Shown here piece by piece: positions 6,442 to 7,597 of a stretch of DNA of 7,597 nucleotides. The DNA comes from Bacteroidales bacterium (GTDB lineage Bacteria > Bacteroidota > Bacteroidia > Bacteroidales > Tenuifilaceae), in the NCBI GenBank assembly GCA_008933525.1, contig WBUV01000146.1, forward strand, positions 1-7,597, in the 5' to 3' direction. Each line of letters starts with the position of its first letter. Positions within the stretch are counted from its first letter, which is position 1. The notes under the pieces were generated by a model that was not told the DNA's origin, made no database searches, and was given only the letters and a program-made list of their open reading frames with translations. Position numbers and translations under genes: made by a program.

Positions 6442-7419
6442 ATGAAACGTTTAGCATTATTCGGAATTCTTTTGTTGAGTTTAAATGCTGTTACAGCTCA
6501 AACCCAAGAAAATGAACTTAGAAACCTAGAAAAACAGGACACTGTTAAAAGAGTAAAATCGGACACCTCTTTAATCGTAATTAATAATGCCACTATTCAC
6601 GAGAATATTGTGAATGATATGGGCGATACTGTAAAAGTTAAATCCGACACTGCTGTTATTAGGATTGGAAAAAAGAAAATAGTTTTTGTTGACTCGGGAA
6701 ACAAAACCACTATCGAAATTCCAAGTGACTACGAGAAAAAACAGGAAATAGTTTATGAGTTTAAGGAGAAAAAAAGATTTAAAGGGCATTGGTCTGGATT
6801 TGAAATGGGAATCAACGGATTTTTAGATAAGAATCAATCCATGAACCTTAAAAACGATCTGGCTCCATTCGACCTAAAACAAGCCCGCTCGTGGAACTTT
6901 AACCTTAACTTTATGCAGTATAGCATTGGATTTGGAACCGATAAAGCGGGTTTGGTAACAGGTATGGGTCTTGAGTTTAACAATTACCACTTCTCAAACC
7001 CCATCAGTCTTAAGATTGATAATGGAATTACGGTTATAGACAGCTCATACATTGATGCTGGGTATAGAGTTGAAAAAACAAAACTTAGCACAACTAACCT
7101 TACATTGCCTTTGTTGCTCGAATTCCAAATTCCTACAGGCGAAAAGCGTCATAGAATATACATGGCTGCGGGTGTAATTGGTGGGTTAAGAATTGGATCG
7201 CACACCAAGGTTGTTTTCGATGATGGCGATAAGCGTAAAGATAAAAATCGTAGCGACTTTAACATAGCAACATTCCGTTATGGTGTTACCGCAAGATTGG
7301 GCTACAGAGCAATTAGATTATATGCAAACTACTATCCAGTTCAACTATTTGAAAAAGGCAAAGGCCCCGAACTATATCCATTCTCAGTTGGATTGGTTTT
7401 AATTCCTTTCAGAGACTAA
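6442..7419 (+). CDS. Outer-membrane beta-barrel protein (PorT-like / OMP_b-brl type)
   Basis: Exported protein with a signal peptide at residues 1-20 (MKRLALFGILLLSLNAVTAQ). Residues 21-112 are a charged periplasmic region with two similar strands: DTVKRVKSDTSLIVI at 33-47 and DTVKVKSDTAVIRI at 62-75. From about 113 (HWSGFEMGINGF) to the C-terminus it alternates polar and hydrophobic residues in strands typical of a small 8-10-strand barrel: WNFNLNFMQYSIGFG, GLVTGMGLEFNNYHF, LTLPLLLEFQI, YMAAGVIGGLRIG, FRYGVTARLGY and FSVGLVLIPF. This resembles the outer-membrane beta-barrel families annotated as PorT-like in Bacteroidota. It lies 74 bases after the anti-sigma gene on the same strand, with no terminator between, so it probably belongs to that operon. 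The leader just before the ATG is A/T-rich (AAAATTAAAATT). Its job, and whether it is the sensed component, are unknown. Confidence 0.85.
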   Translation: MKRLALFGILLLSLNAVTAQTQENELRNLEKQDTVKRVKSDTSLIVINNATIHENIVNDMGDTVKVKSDTAVIRIGKKKIVFVDSGNKTTIEIPSDYEKKQEIVYEFKEKKRFKGHWSGFEMGINGFLDKNQSMNLKNDLAPFDLKQARSWNFNLNFMQYSIGFGTDKAGLVTGMGLEFNNYHFSNPISLKIDNGITVIDSSYIDAGYRVEKTKLSTTNLTLPLLLEFQIPTGEKRHRIYMAAGVIGGLRIGSHTKVVFDDGDKRKDKNRSDFNIATFRYGVTARLGYRAIRLYANYYPVQLFEKGKGPELYPFSVGLVLIPFRD

Positions 7420-7436
7420 AAAATTAATAGAATAGC

Positions 7437-7467
7437 AAAACCGGAGATAAACACTCCGGTTTTTTTT
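7437..7467 (+). terminator. Intrinsic terminator after the sigma operon
   Basis: AAAACCGGAG at 7437-7446 pairs with CTCCGGTTTT at 7454-7463 around a 7-base loop. An unbroken run of eight T covers 7460-7467. It lies 17 bases after the stop codon of the barrel gene and ends the three-gene operon. It also isolates the next gene, which starts at 7515. Confidence 0.95.
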
Positions 7468-7482
7468 ATGCAATAAAATACA

Positions 7483-7490
7483 TATATTTG
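7483..7490 (+). promoter_or_regulatory. Candidate -7 element for the downstream partial gene
   Basis: TATATTTG is an exact fit to TAnnTTTG. It lies 24 bases before the ATG at 7515 and just past the terminator, where a new promoter is expected. There is no TTTG at -33, only the T-run of the terminator near 7460-7467. A short inverted repeat, TTTGG (7487-7491) with CCAAA (7499-7503), overlaps it and could be an operator or chance. Confidence 0.4.
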
Positions 7491-7514
7491 GTTGTAAGCC
7501 AAACAGGTTGAATT

Positions 7515-7597
7515 ATGAAAGAGTTACTCAAATTCACATGCATTATTTTATTTATAAGCATATCACTTAATGCAAATTCCGAGAACCTCGACAGTTT
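7515..7597 (+). CDS. Partial exported protein, N-terminus only (cut by window edge)
   Basis: An open frame from ATG 7515 runs off the window after 27 codons. It begins MKELLKFTCIILFISISLNA and continues NSENLDS: a Lys-containing start, a hydrophobic core and a small-residue end, which is a good signal peptide with likely cleavage after about A20. The Cys at position 9 sits inside the hydrophobic core and is not a lipobox. It follows a terminator and a candidate promoter, so it probably starts a new transcription unit. The mature protein cannot be identified from the seven residues visible. Confidence 0.7.
   Translation, partial: MKELLKFTCIILFISISLNANSENLDS

Overview
The window looks like chromosomal DNA of a member of the Bacteroidota, probably Bacteroidales or a relative. 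The evidence is AT-rich DNA, A/T-rich leaders instead of strong Shine-Dalgarno sites, candidate TAnnTTTG -7 elements, a FISUMP-domain secreted protein, a Cache/HAMP/GAF/PAS sensor with the coiled-coil linker typical of this phylum, and an ECF sigma / non-zinc anti-sigma / outer-membrane-barrel gene cluster. No RNA gene, mobile element, CRISPR array or phage gene was seen.

Layout. (1) Bases 42-2381, plus strand: a 779-residue membrane sensor with an extracytoplasmic Cache-type domain, a HAMP-like relay, GAF, a coiled coil and a terminal PAS. It stops without a kinase, cyclase or other recognisable output domain. (2) Bases 2496-4406, minus strand, convergent with the sensor: a secreted 636-residue modular surface protein carrying two internal repeat families and a C-terminal FISUMP domain. 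A strong hairpin with a T-run on its strand (2444-2476) lies between the two genes and suits the minus-strand gene. (3) Bases 4407-4850: a 444-base divergent intergenic region with candidate promoters, short inverted repeats and no convincing gene. (4) Bases 4851-7419, plus strand: a probable three-gene operon of a compact ECF sigma factor, a single-pass membrane anti-sigma factor (5-base gap) and an outer-membrane beta-barrel protein (74-base gap), closed by a textbook intrinsic terminator at 7437-7467. (5) From 7515 to the window edge: the first 27 codons of another exported protein, with its own candidate promoter.

How the genes may work together. The sigma / anti-sigma / barrel trio reads as an envelope-sensing unit: the anti-sigma would hold the sigma at the inner membrane until a periplasmic or outer-membrane signal releases it. 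The barrel protein may be a regulon member, the sensed component or both. The sensor and the FISUMP protein are separate transcription units, and nothing in the sequence ties them to the operon. I see no clearly new biological system. The points most worth following are the output-less sensor, the repeated N-terminal module of the anti-sigma factor and the repeat architecture of the FISUMP protein.
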